In this document: positions 35,261 to 44,444 of the stretch, piece after piece | How positions within the stretch are numbered: position 1 is the stretch's first letter | How the letters are laid out: each line of letters starts with the position of its first letter | Assembly (NCBI GenBank): GCA_947492925.1 | Contig: CANLOQ010000001.1 | Span: 1,054,001 to 1,118,000, forward strand | Direction of reading: 5' to 3' | Origin: an uncultured Sulfitobacter sp. | Lineage (GTDB): Bacteria > Pseudomonadota > Alphaproteobacteria > Rhodobacterales > Rhodobacteraceae | DNA: 64,000 nucleotides | Made by a program: the position numbers and the translations under genes | Notes under the pieces: generated by a model | What the model was told of the DNA's origin: nothing | Database searches by the model: none | Seen by the model: the letters and a program-made list of their open reading frames with translations, nothing else

Positions 35261-35503
35261 TTAACCCAGTTCTTCGGTCGGAGAGGCGGCAGTTGCCTCG
35301 TCCCGCAGGCGGTGCAGGTGGGCGATGTAGTAGCGCATATGGGCATTGTCGACCGTGCGCTGTGCTTCGTTTTTCCAGGCGTCATAAGCCGCTTCGTAGT
35401 TGGGGAAGATGCCAACGATGTGAAGGTCATCGACGTTCTTGAACGTGTTTTCGCTGGGGGTAACCAGTTCTCCGCCAAAGACAAGGTGCAGGCGTTGGGT
35501 CAT
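35261..35503 (-). CDS. DUF4170 protein
   Basis: 80 residues from ATG 35503; the upstream in-frame residues are unlikely to be coding. A single compact domain (HLVFGGELVTPSENTFKNVDDLHIVGIFPNYEAAYDAWK), which is the DUF4170 pattern found in alphaproteobacteria next to waaA and lipid A genes. The function is unknown, but its place suggests a link to Kdo or lipid A metabolism. Confidence 0.85.
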   Translation of the reverse strand: MTQRLHLVFGGELVTPSENTFKNVDDLHIVGIFPNYEAAYDAWKNEAQRTVDNAHMRYYIAHLHRLRDEATAASPTEELG

Positions 35504-35561
35504 GGGATGTGGTCCTTTGGATGCGACAGTGTTGGGTTCAGGCGTACCGAGATGGGCGCGT

Positions 35562-36338
35562 TCACGCAAGGGCGTCGATCAGGGCGGTACAGGCGGGCCG
35601 CCCGCCCGCGACCACACCGTTCAGGCGCGGATCGGCATTGTTAAAGCGCAGTGCGGCACCGGTTCGGTCGGTTGCGATACCGCCCGCTTCGGCTGCGATC
35701 AGCGCCCCGGCGGCGATGTCCCATTCCCAGCTTTGCCGCAGGGTCAGCATCGCCTCGAACCGGCCTTCGGCCACCAGCGCAAGCCGGTAGGCCAGCGAAG
35801 GACGATAGCTGCGCTTGAAGGTCGGCACGGCTTTGGCTTTCCAGTGTTTCTCCATCAGGGCGGGTTTGGCAGTGAGGATGGTGGATTGATCCAGTGGTGT
35901 CCTAACGGATGCGGTGATGGGACTACCGTTGCAGGTGGCCCCCTGACCAAGCGCGGCGGCATAGAGCTTGTCGCGCAGGGGCAGATACACGACGGCGGCG
36001 GTGATGACGCCGCGTTCGGCCACCGCAATTGAATGCGCCCAGGTGTTCGAGCCTTCGACAAAACTGCGGGTGCCGTCGATGGGGTCGACGATGAACACCC
36101 GGTCACGCGAAAGCCGGTGCGCTGTGTCCTCGCTTTCCTCCGACAGCCAGCCATAGTCCGGCCGGGCCAGTTGCAGGGACGATTCGAGCATTGCATTGAC
36201 CGCCAGATCGGCCTCTGTCACCGGGCCGGCACCGCCCGGTTTGTCCCAACGCTGAGCTGACTTTCCCGCAAAGCTGGTTGCGACACGGCCGGCCATGCGC
36301 GCGGCGTCGATCAGTAAGGGCAGGTCATGCGCCGGCAA
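35562..36338 (-). CDS. Inositol monophosphatase-family phosphatase (CysQ-like)
   Basis: 258 residues. Metal-site motifs are complete: GPVTEADLAVN, SEESED, VDPIDGTRSFVEG and the C-terminal WEWDIAAGALIAAEAGG. The family includes 3'(2'),5'-bisphosphate nucleotidase and inositol phosphatases; the exact substrate cannot be decided from sequence. Its start overlaps the end of pmbA by 14 bases, and the run pmbA-IMPase-DUF4170-waaA-lpxK is likely one operon. Confidence 0.85.
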   Translation of the reverse strand: MPAHDLPLLIDAARMAGRVATSFAGKSAQRWDKPGGAGPVTEADLAVNAMLESSLQLARPDYGWLSEESEDTAHRLSRDRVFIVDPIDGTRSFVEGSNTWAHSIAVAERGVITAAVVYLPLRDKLYAAALGQGATCNGSPITASVRTPLDQSTILTAKPALMEKHWKAKAVPTFKRSYRPSLAYRLALVAEGRFEAMLTLRQSWEWDIAAGALIAAEAGGIATDRTGAALRFNNADPRLNGVVAGGRPACTALIDALA

Positions 36339-37671
36339 GTGTCATCCCCGGGACCAGAAGCGACGGTACAACGCGGCTGAGATGGGTGCGGGCGTCATTG
36401 GCGGGCACCATATGGCGCAGCATGTCACGCAGATTGCCCGCGATGGTGCATTCGTTGATTGCGTGGGTCACCTCGCCGTTTTCGACCCACAGGCCTGACG
36501 CCCCGCGTGAATAATCGCCGGTATTGGGGTTGATCGTGCTGCCGATCATTGAGGTCACCAGAAGCCCTGTGCCCATATCGCGGATCAGATCATCGCGGGT
36601 CTGGTCACCCTGCGTGAGCGCAATGTTCCAGTTTGACGGGGACGGCGCAGACGAGGTGCTGCGCGCGGCGTTGCCAGTGGGATCAAGCCCCAGCTTGCGC
36701 GCGTTGGCAAGATCAAGGGTCCAGCCCTGTAGCACGCCATTCTCCACCAGCATACGCTGGCGCGTCGGCAGCCCTTCTGCGTCAAAGGGGCGTGATCCGC
36801 TGGTGCGCGGGCGGTGGGGATCTTCGGTCAAGGACAGGTGATCGGGCAGAACCGGCTCTCCCATCGCGTCACGCAAAAAAGAAGCTCCGCGTGAAATTGC
36901 GCTGCCGTTCATCGCGCCAAGCAGATGCCCGATGACAGACGCGGCAATGCGTTCATCGAACAGCACCGGATAGCTGCCGGTGGGCGGTTTGCGGGCGTCC
37001 AGACGGGCCAGCGCGCGTTCGCCCGCGCTGCGCCCGATGTCCGCAGGCTTGCGCATGTCGCTTTGAAAGATGCGGCCGTCGCCGTCATAATCCCGTTCCA
37101 TCCCGGTGCCGGTGCCCGCGATGGCAACACAGGACAGCCCCCTGTCGGTCCGGGCATAGCCGCCCTCGAATCCGTTGGTCATCGCGATATGAACAGATTG
37201 GGCGCCGTACCCGGCACTGGCCGATTGCACCTGACTGACGCCCTTGACCGCAAGTGCAGCGGCTTCGGCGGCAGCGGCGTCTTCCCTCAGCGCGTCGGGC
37301 GAAGGTTCAGGCGTGGGATCAGACAGCTCTAGCGCTGCGATATCCCAGTCGCGGGCAAGCTGATCTGGTTCCGCAAGCCCGGCAAAAGGGTCTTCGGGAG
37401 CCTCGCGGGCCATCGCGACGGCGCGTTCGGCCATTTCCTGAATGGTGCGTTCGGACGTATCGGAGGCAGAAACTGTTGCCACCCGTTGCCCTACAAATAC
37501 CCGCAAGCCGATGTCGACACCTTCGGCGCGCTCTGCCTGCTCCAGCGCGCTGCCGCGGACGTCGACAGAGATGGATGTGGCCTGCACCGCTTTGGCGTCA
37601 GCCGCATCCGCACCCGCTTTGACGGCGGCCTGCAACAGCGAGGCGGTCAACGTATCCAAAGGTTGCGACAT
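36325..37671 (-). CDS. pmbA: TldD/PmbA-family metalloprotease subunit
   Basis: 448 residues from ATG 37671 (a longer frame upstream is unlikely). The order of domains follows PmbA: N-terminal DADAKAVQATSISVDVRGSALEQAERAEGVDIG, middle DYDGDGRIFQ, and C-terminal GNAARSTSSAPSPSNW and GLLVTSMIGSTINPNTGDYSRGASG. PmbA partners TldD in a zinc protease that matures peptides such as microcins, but the TldD histidine motif HExxxH is carried by TldD and not expected here. No tldD is in this window. Confidence 0.88.
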   Translation of the reverse strand: MSQPLDTLTASLLQAAVKAGADAADAKAVQATSISVDVRGSALEQAERAEGVDIGLRVFVGQRVATVSASDTSERTIQEMAERAVAMAREAPEDPFAGLAEPDQLARDWDIAALELSDPTPEPSPDALREDAAAAEAAALAVKGVSQVQSASAGYGAQSVHIAMTNGFEGGYARTDRGLSCVAIAGTGTGMERDYDGDGRIFQSDMRKPADIGRSAGERALARLDARKPPTGSYPVLFDERIAASVIGHLLGAMNGSAISRGASFLRDAMGEPVLPDHLSLTEDPHRPRTSGSRPFDAEGLPTRQRMLVENGVLQGWTLDLANARKLGLDPTGNAARSTSSAPSPSNWNIALTQGDQTRDDLIRDMGTGLLVTSMIGSTINPNTGDYSRGASGLWVENGEVTHAINECTIAGNLRDMLRHMVPANDARTHLSRVVPSLLVPGMTLAGA

Positions 37672-37738
37672 GAAATGCTCCGGCGTTAGGTTGAGGACAG
37701 GTAGCTCCTGCATTCCCCAAGAACAAGTGTGGCACGAC

Positions 37739-37764
37739 AAAAGGGCGCGCCGTCTGGCACGCCC
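37739..37764 (-). terminator. Terminator after the DUF2125 gene
   Basis: On the minus strand, GGGCGTGCC, loop AGAC and GGCGCGCCC pair with one G-T wobble, followed by TTTTG. It separates the DUF2125 transcript from the pmbA operon. Confidence 0.75.
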
Positions 37765-37783
37765 TGTCCCGCAAGCGCGGGGA

Positions 37784-39310
37784 TCAGCGGATGCGCTGTC
37801 CGTTGGCCAGAATTTGACCGCTTTCGGTGAATTCAATGGTGGACTTCAGCGTATCGGGCGCGTCGCCCGGTACGGCAAACAGACCCATCATCATGCGCGC
37901 GCCCATCGCCTGATCCTGCGGCAGAAGGCCCATCGCCACCAGTTTGTCCAACAGGCCATTGCCGCCCGCCAGCGCAAGGTTCACGTTGCCCACAGGTGCG
38001 CCCAGACCGGGTACAATGCCGGGGCCTGCCGTATCGAATGTCAGCGCGCCCGAGCCTTCCAACCGCGCGCCCACAGCATCAACGAGAAGCTGACCAAGGT
38101 TCAGCGCCTGCAATTCGCCCGGCGCACTTGTCAGACCGGCCGCCGCTTCGGGGTTCAGGATATCGACAAACAGCTTCAGTTTGCCGCCCAGATCAAGGAC
38201 CACATTGGCCGGGTCACGGGGCAGTTGAGCGGAGGGGTCAAAGATGCTCCAGATGAAGTCGGACATGGTGAAGTCATCCATGCGCAGGCCAAAGGCAAAA
38301 TCCTGCGGATCGTCGGATTTGCTGACCGGCATGGCAAGATTAAAGCCGGATTGCGCCATCTGTACTTCAATGGGGAACGGCATTCCTTCGACGGTGACAC
38401 CGACGTTCAGGCCGCGTTGGGCTACGTCATAGGCCAGCCCGTCCGCGCCCATTTTTACGCCAAAGTCGCCCCCCTGTGATGATGTCGCCATGACGAAATT
38501 GCCGCTGTCAGGGTCCTTGATGTCAAAATTCGAACTGCCTGCGGCATAGCCGATTGTGCCTGTCACATCAAAACCCTTGGCCAGCATGGCGGAAACATCC
38601 GCGCCCGCTTCTAGTTCAAGCGGTATCGAACCGGTGCCGTTGATTGTCATGCCGGAAATGTTGCCTTTGATCAAACCGCTGGTGGCTGGCGTTTCGGGAT
38701 CAACGAATGAGATGTCGTAGGTAACGCTGTCGACGCTGCCGGTCTGCTGATAGCCGCGCATATCACCGATGGTCATTGTGGTCGTGGTGTCCACGCCGTT
38801 GCCGATAATGCTGATTTTTGCGTCCTGATCGCCGCGCACCGTATCCCCGACCTGCATTTGCACCATATCCATCGCGACGGTCGCGGCTGTGTAGAGATAT
38901 GTGGTGGCTTCGGGTGACCCACTTGCGATCATTTCGTGATCTGTCTGGGCCACATTCAGGGTCATGGCAAAGTCTTCGTCGTCGGCACCTGTGCCTGTCA
39001 TTACGATGGGCAGAAGATCAGGCAGAACAATGGCAACGGTGCCATCGCTGTTTTGTTCGAACGTGATGGTGCCAAGGGCCATCTGCATTGTGTCATCGGT
39101 GTCGGGCATCGGGAAGGACAGGCTCAGCCCGTTCACCGTGAGCGTGTCACCGGCAGTGCTTTCGGTTGCGCTGACCTGGTATCCCATACCTTCCATGTAG
39201 GCGCGCCAGTCGCTCCAGACGTCCTGCGGTGTCAGATCAGCCAAGGCGGTTTGGGCAAAAAAGGCTGCGGGCAGGGCCAGCCCCAGAGCAACGGGGGAGA
39301 AACGGGACAT
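37784..39310 (-). CDS. DUF2125 exported protein
   Basis: 508 residues. Signal peptide ends near FFAQTALAD (about residue 25). The mature protein is beta-rich and repetitive, with many aspartate/threonine-rich strands and hydrophobic blocks such as GIVPGLGAPVGNVNLALAGG, as in the alphaproteobacterial DUF2125 family. It probably sits in the periplasm or outer membrane; its function is unknown. Divergent from the short-chain dehydrogenase gene, with a 160-base gap. Confidence 0.8.
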   Translation of the reverse strand: MSRFSPVALGLALPAAFFAQTALADLTPQDVWSDWRAYMEGMGYQVSATESTAGDTLTVNGLSLSFPMPDTDDTMQMALGTITFEQNSDGTVAIVLPDLLPIVMTGTGADDEDFAMTLNVAQTDHEMIASGSPEATTYLYTAATVAMDMVQMQVGDTVRGDQDAKISIIGNGVDTTTTMTIGDMRGYQQTGSVDSVTYDISFVDPETPATSGLIKGNISGMTINGTGSIPLELEAGADVSAMLAKGFDVTGTIGYAAGSSNFDIKDPDSGNFVMATSSQGGDFGVKMGADGLAYDVAQRGLNVGVTVEGMPFPIEVQMAQSGFNLAMPVSKSDDPQDFAFGLRMDDFTMSDFIWSIFDPSAQLPRDPANVVLDLGGKLKLFVDILNPEAAAGLTSAPGELQALNLGQLLVDAVGARLEGSGALTFDTAGPGIVPGLGAPVGNVNLALAGGNGLLDKLVAMGLLPQDQAMGARMMMGLFAVPGDAPDTLKSTIEFTESGQILANGQRIR

Positions 39311-39470
39311 ATCAATTTCCTTTGTAGCAATGTGGCGGCACGGTCTGACAATCGCGCGACAGGGTCAAGCCAGAGTGTCGGGGGTGGACCCCGGACCGGC
39401 GGATCATTACCACACTACCCGACCGGGATGCAAAACACGCCCGACGGCAACCCCAAAGGAGTGTGGACCG

Positions 39471-40220
39471 ATGGACATGAAAAACAAGACGGTGATGATT
39501 ACCGGTGCAAGCCGGGGGATCGGCGCAGAAGCGGCGCGCGTTTTTGCGGCGGCGGGTGCGAATGTTGTGCTGCTGGCCCGCTCGCAGGAGGCGATTGCGG
39601 AACTTGCGGGCGAGATTGGCCAAAGCGCCATTGCCATCCCGTGCAACGTGGCGCGGTTTGGTGAAATGTCGGCAGCGGTTGCCACGGCAATGCAGGCATT
39701 TGGCGGTCTGGACGTGCTGATCAACAACGCCGGTGTGATCGAACCGATCTCGCATCTGTCGGAGGCGGACCCGGATGAGTGGGGTCAGGTCATCGACATC
39801 AATCTCAAGGGTGTCTTCAACGGCATGCGCGCGGCGATTCCGGTGATGAAAGAAACCGGCGGCGGCAGCATTCTGACGATTTCTTCGGGTGCGGCGCATG
39901 GCCCGGTAGAGGCATGGAGCCATTACTGTGCATCGAAGGCTGCGGTGAACATGCTGACTCGATGTGTGGACAAGGAAGAAGGCGCAAACGGCATTCGCGC
40001 CATCGGCCTGTCGCCCGGCACTGTGGCGACGCAGATGCAGCGCGAGATCAAGGCGTCAGGCATCAACCCGGTCAGCAAACTGGATTGGGAAGACCATATT
40101 CCCGCGGACTGGCCCGCAAAATGCCTGTTGTGGATGTGCAGCGCAGAGGCGGATCGTTTCAAAGGGGATGAAATTTCGCTTCGGGATGAGGACATTCGCC
40201 GCGCGGTGGGCCTGATATGA
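39471..40220 (+). CDS. Short-chain dehydrogenase/reductase
   Basis: 249 residues from ATG 39471, preceded by AAAGGAG at nine bases. Rossmann motif TGASRGIG near 11-18, NNAG, catalytic Ser in SSGAAHG and the YxxxK-type pair in HYCASKAAV. The length is typical. The substrate is unknown; coupling by a four-base overlap (ATGA) to an enoyl-CoA hydratase homologue suggests an acyl or CoA-thioester pathway. Confidence 0.88.
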   Translation: MDMKNKTVMITGASRGIGAEAARVFAAAGANVVLLARSQEAIAELAGEIGQSAIAIPCNVARFGEMSAAVATAMQAFGGLDVLINNAGVIEPISHLSEADPDEWGQVIDINLKGVFNGMRAAIPVMKETGGGSILTISSGAAHGPVEAWSHYCASKAAVNMLTRCVDKEEGANGIRAIGLSPGTVATQMQREIKASGINPVSKLDWEDHIPADWPAKCLLWMCSAEADRFKGDEISLRDEDIRRAVGLI

Positions 40221-40828
40221 TCGATCTGAACAAGGACAGCGACATCTGGACGGTCACGATCAACCGGCCCGACAAGGCCAATTCGCTGACCCATGCGATG
40301 CTGACTGAACTGGCCGAGATCATGGAAGGTGCCACGCAGGCCCGCGCTGTCATCCTGACCGGGGAAGGCCGCGTGTTCAGTGCCGGTGCGGATCTGGAAG
40401 AGGCGCGTGCCGGACTGGCAACATCGGATATCTGGGAGCGTCTTTCGGGCGCTGTTGCGGCCTTGCCCGGGCTCAGTATTGCGGCGCTGAACGGGACGCT
40501 GGCGGGCGGTGCGATGGGCATGGCACTGGCCTGTGACCTGCGGCTTGCGGTTCCGGGGGCAAAGTTCTTTTATCCGGTGATGAAGCTGGGCTTTTTGCCA
40601 CAGCCGTCGGACCCCGCGCGCATGGCGGCCCTGATCGGGCCTGCGCGGACCAAGCTGATCCTGATGGGCGGTCAGAAGATTGAAACGGACGAAGCGCTGC
40701 AGTTTGGTCTGATCGACCGGATTGTCGCCCCGGATGCATTGCTTGAGACCGCGCGGGCGCTGTGTGCCGATACGGTTGCAGCATCGCCCGACATCGCCAG
40801 CGGCATCAAGCGGATGTGCGCAAGCTGA
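40217..40828 (+). CDS. Short enoyl-CoA hydratase/isomerase homologue
   Basis: 203 residues, about 55 fewer than most crotonases. The oxyanion-hole segments are present (SAGADLEEARAG and NGTLAGGAMGMALACDLR), but the C-terminal helices that normally close the active site and trimerise are missing, and the usual catalytic Glu positions are not obvious (FYPVMKLGF replaces the common GLPEVKLG). It may be a divergent member with a different activity. Its stop abuts the tiny convergent lipoprotein gene. Confidence 0.8.
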   Translation: MIDLNKDSDIWTVTINRPDKANSLTHAMLTELAEIMEGATQARAVILTGEGRVFSAGADLEEARAGLATSDIWERLSGAVAALPGLSIAALNGTLAGGAMGMALACDLRLAVPGAKFFYPVMKLGFLPQPSDPARMAALIGPARTKLILMGGQKIETDEALQFGLIDRIVAPDALLETARALCADTVAASPDIASGIKRMCAS

Positions 40829-40903
40829 TCAGATCAGCGGCACGAAAGGCACGTCGCAGGCGGTCAGCAGCATCAGGGCCGATAGGGTCAGGAATAGTTT
40901 CAT
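40829..40903 (-). CDS. Tiny lipoprotein
   Basis: 24 residues: MKLFLTLSALMLLTACDVP and five more. The lipobox LTAC at 13-16 makes Cys16 the lipidation site, leaving only nine mature residues. It begins at ATG 40903 and is transcribed towards the enoyl-CoA hydratase gene. The pattern is convincing, but proteins this short are easily coincidental; a toxin-like or scaffolding lipopeptide role would be guesswork. Confidence 0.5.
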   Translation of the reverse strand: MKLFLTLSALMLLTACDVPFVPLI

Positions 40904-40958
40904 GGGTCTGCTCTCTTTTGTTTTGCGCAAGGTGTTCTGCCGGCCCGTGCCTGTCAAG

Positions 40959-41252
40959 TCACCGCTTGCGCCGCTTGCCCGGCACCTTTGACGCAAAACC
41001 GGGTGGGCGTTTCGAGATCCATTTGGCGAACTTGGCCAATCTTGGATGCATGCGCAGGGCATCTGCGGTGTTATATTCCCGGGCCAGTTCGGTTTCCGTT
41101 AACGTGGCGTGGATTTCGCGGTGGCAGATGTGGTGCATCAGAATGACCGGCCCTCCCTTGCCGCCTTTCAGCTTTGGGATCAGGTGATGCAGGCTTTGTG
41201 GCACATCATTCGGGATTGGCCGCAGGCACAGGGGGCAAACCGGGTCTGACAT
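40959..41252 (-). CDS. HNH endonuclease-domain protein
   Basis: 97 residues from ATG 41252; an upstream extension in the same frame is less likely. Zinc site CPLC at the N-terminus, then LHHLIPKLKGGKGGPVILMHHICHREIH, the HNH core with the two histidines and the final CHREIH. Small stand-alone HNH proteins of this kind occur in many alphaproteobacteria. Target and role are unknown; it may be a housekeeping nuclease rather than a homing enzyme. Confidence 0.85.
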   Translation of the reverse strand: MSDPVCPLCLRPIPNDVPQSLHHLIPKLKGGKGGPVILMHHICHREIHATLTETELAREYNTADALRMHPRLAKFAKWISKRPPGFASKVPGKRRKR

Positions 41253-41327
41253 TACCAAAATCCTTGAACATGTGCCGCCATCGGGGCATGACGATGGAGC
41301 AGTATCACCAGAAAGCAAGGCGGTTAC

Positions 41328-42659
41328 ATGGAGTTTGATCTCTCCTCCCAGCCCGAAATTGTGCAACAGGCCTATGGCTATGCATTGCAGGGATGGGAGC
41401 TTGCGCTGCAATGGCTTTTAAGCCCTGCGGCCTGGTCGCAGTTTGCCCTTTTGGTGTTGGCATGGCTTCTGGCCAGGCTGATTGCGCGGCGGTTGCGGCC
41501 TGCGCTTGCCCGGGTCATCGACCCCGGGGACACGCAGAACATCTTTACCAAACCGCGCGCCTTTGTGCTGCCGTTCCTGGCGCTGATTTCACCATTGCTG
41601 GCCTATGCGCTGACGGGGATCGGGGAAAGTATCGTCAGATCGCTCTTTGATTCCGGGGCGGTGATCGCCTTTGGCAAACGGTTTTTCCTTTTCCTTGCCG
41701 CGCGCGTGCTGGTGCGCGACATCATCACCGATCCGTTCCTGAAACTGATGGGCAGGTATATTCTGCTGCCGATCATGCTGCTTTATACTTTCGGGTTGCT
41801 GGATGTTGTGAACGCCGCCCTGACCGAAACTGTGGTCGGGGTTGGCAACATCCGCTTTTCGCTGATTACAGTGGTGCGCGGGGTGATCGCGGGGGCAATG
41901 CTGTTCTGGCTGGGACAATGGTCCAACAACCAGACCGCCGCGATTATTACCCGGAACGAGGAAATGCGCCCCTCCATCCGGCAGTTGCTGATCAAGGCGA
42001 CAGAATTCACCATTTTTGCCGTCGCGTTCCTGCTGTTGATGAACATCATGGGCATCAACCTGAGCGCTCTGGCGGTGCTGGGCGGTGCGATTGGCGTGGG
42101 TCTGGGCTTTGGTCTGCAAAAGATCGCGTCGAACTTCATCTCTGGTGTGATCCTGTTGGTCGAAGGACAGGCGACAGTTGGCGATTATGTTGAGCTTGAC
42201 GGGGGCGAGCAGGGCAAGATCGTCAAGATGATGGCGCGTGCCGCCATTCTGGAGACCTTCGACGGGCGCTGGATCGTGGTGCCGAACGAGGACTTCATCA
42301 CCACACGGGTGGTCAACTATTCCGACAGCGGATCGGCCAACCGTTTCGAGGCCCCTTTTTCCGTAAGCTATGACACTGACATCAACACCATCCCGCCTTT
42401 GATCGAAGCGGCGGTGGCGACGCACCCCGAAGTGCTGAACGAACCCTATCCGCCTGACTGCGAATTGCGCGGCTTTGGTGACAGCGGCATTGATTTCGCG
42501 GTGGAGTTCTGGGTGAACGGTCTGGATGACGGGCCGAACAAATACACCTCTGACGTTCTGTTTCTGATCTGGAACGCGCTCAAGGATGCCGGTGTTGAAA
42601 TCCCCTATCCGCAGCGTGTGGTTGAGATTAAGGGCGGTTTTCCGAAGACCGACGCATGA
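41328..42659 (+). CDS. MscS-family mechanosensitive channel
   Basis: 443 residues. Three to five membrane segments in the first 260 residues and the MscS pore helix and beta domain: LGGAIGVGLGFGLQKIASNFISGVI, then EGQATVGDYVELDG and the C-terminal cytoplasmic domain. It releases solutes on hypo-osmotic shock. Compared with E. coli MscS (286 residues) it has an extended N-terminus, like the MscK/YbdG-type members. It is coupled by four bases (ATGA) to the flavoprotein gene. Confidence 0.9.
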   Translation: MEFDLSSQPEIVQQAYGYALQGWELALQWLLSPAAWSQFALLVLAWLLARLIARRLRPALARVIDPGDTQNIFTKPRAFVLPFLALISPLLAYALTGIGESIVRSLFDSGAVIAFGKRFFLFLAARVLVRDIITDPFLKLMGRYILLPIMLLYTFGLLDVVNAALTETVVGVGNIRFSLITVVRGVIAGAMLFWLGQWSNNQTAAIITRNEEMRPSIRQLLIKATEFTIFAVAFLLLMNIMGINLSALAVLGGAIGVGLGFGLQKIASNFISGVILLVEGQATVGDYVELDGGEQGKIVKMMARAAILETFDGRWIVVPNEDFITTRVVNYSDSGSANRFEAPFSVSYDTDINTIPPLIEAAVATHPEVLNEPYPPDCELRGFGDSGIDFAVEFWVNGLDDGPNKYTSDVLFLIWNALKDAGVEIPYPQRVVEIKGGFPKTDA

Positions 42660-43837
42660 AGCATGCGGTTGTCATTGGGGCAGGTCCGGCGGGTTTGATG
42701 GCCGCTGAAATGCTTGCGGGTGCGGGGCTGCGCGTGACGGTGTGTGAGGGCAAACCGTCCGTGGGGCGCAAGTTCCTGATGGCCGGGAAATCGGGCCTGA
42801 ACCTGACCAAGGAAGAAGCGCAGGTGCCTTTTATGGAAGCCTTTGCCGAAGCGCGCCGCCCCCTGACGCCCATGATAGAGGCGTTCGACGCCCATGCCGT
42901 GCAGGATTGGGCGCGTGGATTGCAGCAGGAGGTCTTTACCGGGTCCACGGGCCGGGTTTTTCCAACGGCGATGAAGGCCTCACCGCTGCTGCGGGCGTGG
43001 ATGGGGCGGCTGGCCGATCTGGGTGTCGTGATGCGGACGCGCATGTTGTGGCAGGGCTGGGACGGTGATGCGCTGTTTTTCGATACGGCCGAGGGGCCAG
43101 AGAACGTGACCGCCGATGTGACGGTTCTGGCGCTGGGCGGCGCGAGCTGGTCACGGCTGGGGTCAACGGGCGCATGGGCTGACATTCTGGCCAGACAGGG
43201 CGTCTCGCTGGCACCTTTTGCCGGATCAAACGCAGGGATCAAGATCGCGTGGTCGGATCATATGACCAAACATCTGGGCACCCCGCTGAAAGGGGTGGCA
43301 TGGCAGGCGGGGCCTTTTGCCTCGCGGGGGGAAGCGACTTTGTCAGCGGATGGTCTGGAAGGGGGCGGCGTTTATTCCGTGTCACGCGGGGTGCGCGAAG
43401 GCCATCATCTGACGCTTGATCTGTTACCGGATATGAGCGTGCCTGAGATTACCACCAAGCTGCAAGCCAAGCGGGGCAAAGCCAGCCTGTCAAACCACCT
43501 GCGCAAGACGCTGCGGCTGACGCCCGCGCAGATTGCACTTGTGCAGGAAATGGCGCGGCCTTTGCCCGATGGGTTGCGCGCGACGGCACGGTTGCTCAAG
43601 GCGTTGCCGATCAAACATCAGGGCCTGCGCCCGATGGACGAAGCGATTTCGACGGCGGGAGGGATACCGTTCGATGCACTGGATCAGGGGCTGATGCTCA
43701 GGGCGCTCCCCGGCGTTTTTGCCGCCGGAGAGATGCTGGATTGGGAAGCGCCGACAGGCGGCTACCTCATCTCGGCTTGCCTTGCCACAGGGCGCTGGGC
43801 CGGTCAGCACGCGGCAAACTGGGCAGAGGCGAACTAG
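42656..43837 (+). CDS. HI0933-like FAD-dependent oxidoreductase (TIGR03862 type)
   Basis: 393 residues. Dinucleotide-binding GAGPAGLMAAEMLAGAGLRV near residues 8-27, RKFLMAGKSGLNLT shortly after, and a second FAD segment GVFAAGEMLDWEAPTGGYLISACLATG near the C-terminus. The family (TIGR03862/HI0933) has no settled activity. It is convergent with the GST gene, overlapping it by four bases. Confidence 0.88.
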   Translation: MKHAVVIGAGPAGLMAAEMLAGAGLRVTVCEGKPSVGRKFLMAGKSGLNLTKEEAQVPFMEAFAEARRPLTPMIEAFDAHAVQDWARGLQQEVFTGSTGRVFPTAMKASPLLRAWMGRLADLGVVMRTRMLWQGWDGDALFFDTAEGPENVTADVTVLALGGASWSRLGSTGAWADILARQGVSLAPFAGSNAGIKIAWSDHMTKHLGTPLKGVAWQAGPFASRGEATLSADGLEGGGVYSVSRGVREGHHLTLDLLPDMSVPEITTKLQAKRGKASLSNHLRKTLRLTPAQIALVQEMARPLPDGLRATARLLKALPIKHQGLRPMDEAISTAGGIPFDALDQGLMLRALPGVFAAGEMLDWEAPTGGYLISACLATGRWAGQHAANWAEAN

Positions 43838-44427
43838 CCCGGCTGTTTGGCCTGCGCCGCTTTGAATGCATCCCGCTCGCGCATTTCTGCCGCCCATTTG
43901 CCCACGGTGTCGTTCACCCGCGGGAAGCCCGCACCGATGGACCAGTTGATGCAATGCACTGCCAGAATATCGGCATGGGTCATCTGGTCGCCCATCAGGA
44001 ACGGCCCCTTGATACGCTCTGCCAAAAGATCGGCGTTGCGGGTGAACTCTGCTTTCAGGCTGTCCTTGATCTCTGGCACGCGCTCGGCTTCGGGGCGGAC
44101 AAAGCTGTTTTTGGCATAGGTCCAAAGCACCGCATCAAATTCGTCGATCAGCCAGAAGGTCATTGCATCCTGCCGCGCCCGTTCGGGTGTGCCGGCGGGG
44201 GCTGTCAGCCGCCCGTGTTTGTCGCCCAGATAGGTCATCAACGCCACGGAGTCCGTCAGCACTTCATTGCCGTCCAGCAGTGCAGGAATTTTTCCGGTCG
44301 GGTTGTATTTCTTGGCCTCCGGTGTGCGGGGGCCTGCATCAATCTGGGTGTATGGCTCGCCCAATTCCTCCAGCATCCACATCACGCGAAACGCGCGGGA
44401 CTTGGTCGCGCCGATAACAGTATACAT
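43834..44427 (-). CDS. Glutathione S-transferase family protein
   Basis: 197 residues. N-terminal thioredoxin-like domain (YTVIGATKSRAFRVMWMLEELGEPY) and helical C-terminal domain with KGPFLMGDQMTHADILAVHC, the usual GST fold signature. The glutathione-activating Ser/Cys/Tyr near residue 10 is probably Ser10 (TKSRAF). The substrate is unknown. It follows holA by 17 bases and may be read through from that operon. Confidence 0.85.
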   Translation of the reverse strand: MYTVIGATKSRAFRVMWMLEELGEPYTQIDAGPRTPEAKKYNPTGKIPALLDGNEVLTDSVALMTYLGDKHGRLTAPAGTPERARQDAMTFWLIDEFDAVLWTYAKNSFVRPEAERVPEIKDSLKAEFTRNADLLAERIKGPFLMGDQMTHADILAVHCINWSIGAGFPRVNDTVGKWAAEMRERDAFKAAQAKQPG

Positions 44428-44444
44428 GGTTCGTCTCTCCTTTT

